A model generated the notes under the pieces. That model worked only from the letters and a program-made list of their open reading frames with translations. It had not been told where the DNA came from and did not search any database. The position numbers and the translations under genes are program-made. From the NCBI RefSeq assembly GCF_905163445.1, contig NC_053182.1, forward strand, positions 6,634,001 to 6,698,000: DNA of 64,000 bases. The letters are read 5' to 3'. Source of the stretch: Pararge aegeria (taxonomy: Eukaryota > Arthropoda > Insecta > Lepidoptera > Nymphalidae). How positions within the stretch are numbered: position 1 is the stretch's first letter; each line of letters begins with the position of its first letter. Shown piece after piece: positions 63,301 to 64,000 of this stretch.

Positions 63301-64000
63301 ACATTTTAATATTTTAATTTAATTATTAATTTAAATTTAATAATACAACAAACAAGCAAAAAAATAAACAGCAATAAATGAATACTACTAAATAAACTAA
63401 ATAAACCCAAGAGTATAATAAACATAACATAAAACTAATATATTTTTATATAAGCTAAAAAACTAAAACGTACATAATTTATCGATAAATAATTAAGATA
63501 CACAGTGTAAACGGTGTACATAATTTAAACGAACTACAGCAATAGGAATATAATATTTAAATTAAAGGTAAAGTTTACGTACTATCACTAGAGAAAACAT
63601 AACTCATCCACCTTTTCTAGGAATTCAAATTATTATTGTAATACACGTCAAGGTGTGTATACATTTATAAATTAGAAAGTATCTCTGTTTGTTTGTTTCT
63701 TATGTTAATTGAATTTGGCTCATTTAAAGCTTAGGTACATCCTGGAGATAGAAATAATATATTTTATCCCGAAAAAGCACGATGGATTTAAACATTGCCT
63801 TTATAACCTATGCACGGTTTAACAGGTCTTTTTTGGCGAAATTTTGCATGGAGATATCTAGAATACAATAAAAAAGCGCGGACCAAGTCTCGGCAACCGC
63901 TAATATTAGGGTTATGCATTTCGCATTTTGAGGGTGTCAGAAGCAAGACCAAGGTAAACGGCTTGTAATATGCTAATAATATCTTGAATCTTTGACAATA
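63300..64000. other. AT-rich stretch at the window end
   Basis: No exon is supported. Text near 63660-63800 (AGTATCTCTGTTTGTTTGTT, TATTTTATCCCG) resembles a degraded Helitron-like repeat. Confidence 0.35.

Noticed and set aside
1..64000. CRISPR array, phage, bacterial operon or defence island
   Set aside because: The sequence is eukaryotic with spliced genes, SINEs and LINEs; the regularly recurring units are dispersed SINE copies, not arrays.

Overview
The window reads as nuclear DNA of an insect, almost certainly a moth or butterfly (Lepidoptera). It is AT-rich, has widely spaced short exons with GT-AG introns, and is packed with repeats typical of lepidopteran genomes: tRNA-derived SINEs with recognisable B boxes, 5'-truncated non-LTR retrotransposons (Jockey/CR1-like and RTE-like, some with GAT or GAA tails), Helitron-like elements, a broken mariner and a hAT-type MITE. 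There is no operon structure, no rRNA gene and no functional tRNA gene. The species cannot be named from this.

The one gene read from start to stop codon is on the minus strand. It has five coding exons between 23334 and 7747 and encodes a CRAL-TRIO (Sec14/alpha-tocopherol-transfer-like) lipid-binding protein of 308 residues. All splice sites are GT-AG and every intron phase is compatible. A splice acceptor directly before the ATG exon shows there is at least one upstream non-coding exon. The best candidate lies at 43115-43190, about 20 kb away. Its introns hold most of the repeats.

Other gene-like signals are weaker: a 197-codon orphan ORF (3131-3724, +); a minus-strand terminal exon with a membrane segment and poly(A) signal (40599-40842); a short first coding exon with a strong donor (55054-55105, +), whose gene probably continues to the right; a possible E-box/CRE/TATA promoter (62764-62896, +); and a 63-codon ORF after a good acceptor (38480-38671, +).

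Layout: 1-2000 is a LINE with an intact RT reading frame. 2000-7600 is orphan ORF and SINE/Jockey debris. 7595-23340 is the CRAL-TRIO gene. 23340-43190 is its probable long 5' intron, holding LINE, SINE and Helitron copies and a retroelement nuclease-like fragment. 43200-54600 is intergenic, with RTE fragments and nested insertions. 54650-64000 is the start of a plus-strand gene followed by LINE, Helitron and MITE copies.

No clearly new multi-gene system is present. The most unusual observations are two different LINEs inserted at the same internal position of two copies of one repeat family (22576 and 35283); two overlapping near-perfect palindromes inside a short intron of the CRAL-TRIO gene (9387-9523); a foldback with a tRNA-like core (30598-30726); and a hAT MITE whose target duplication falls exactly on the 5' end of a Helitron (61773-62129).
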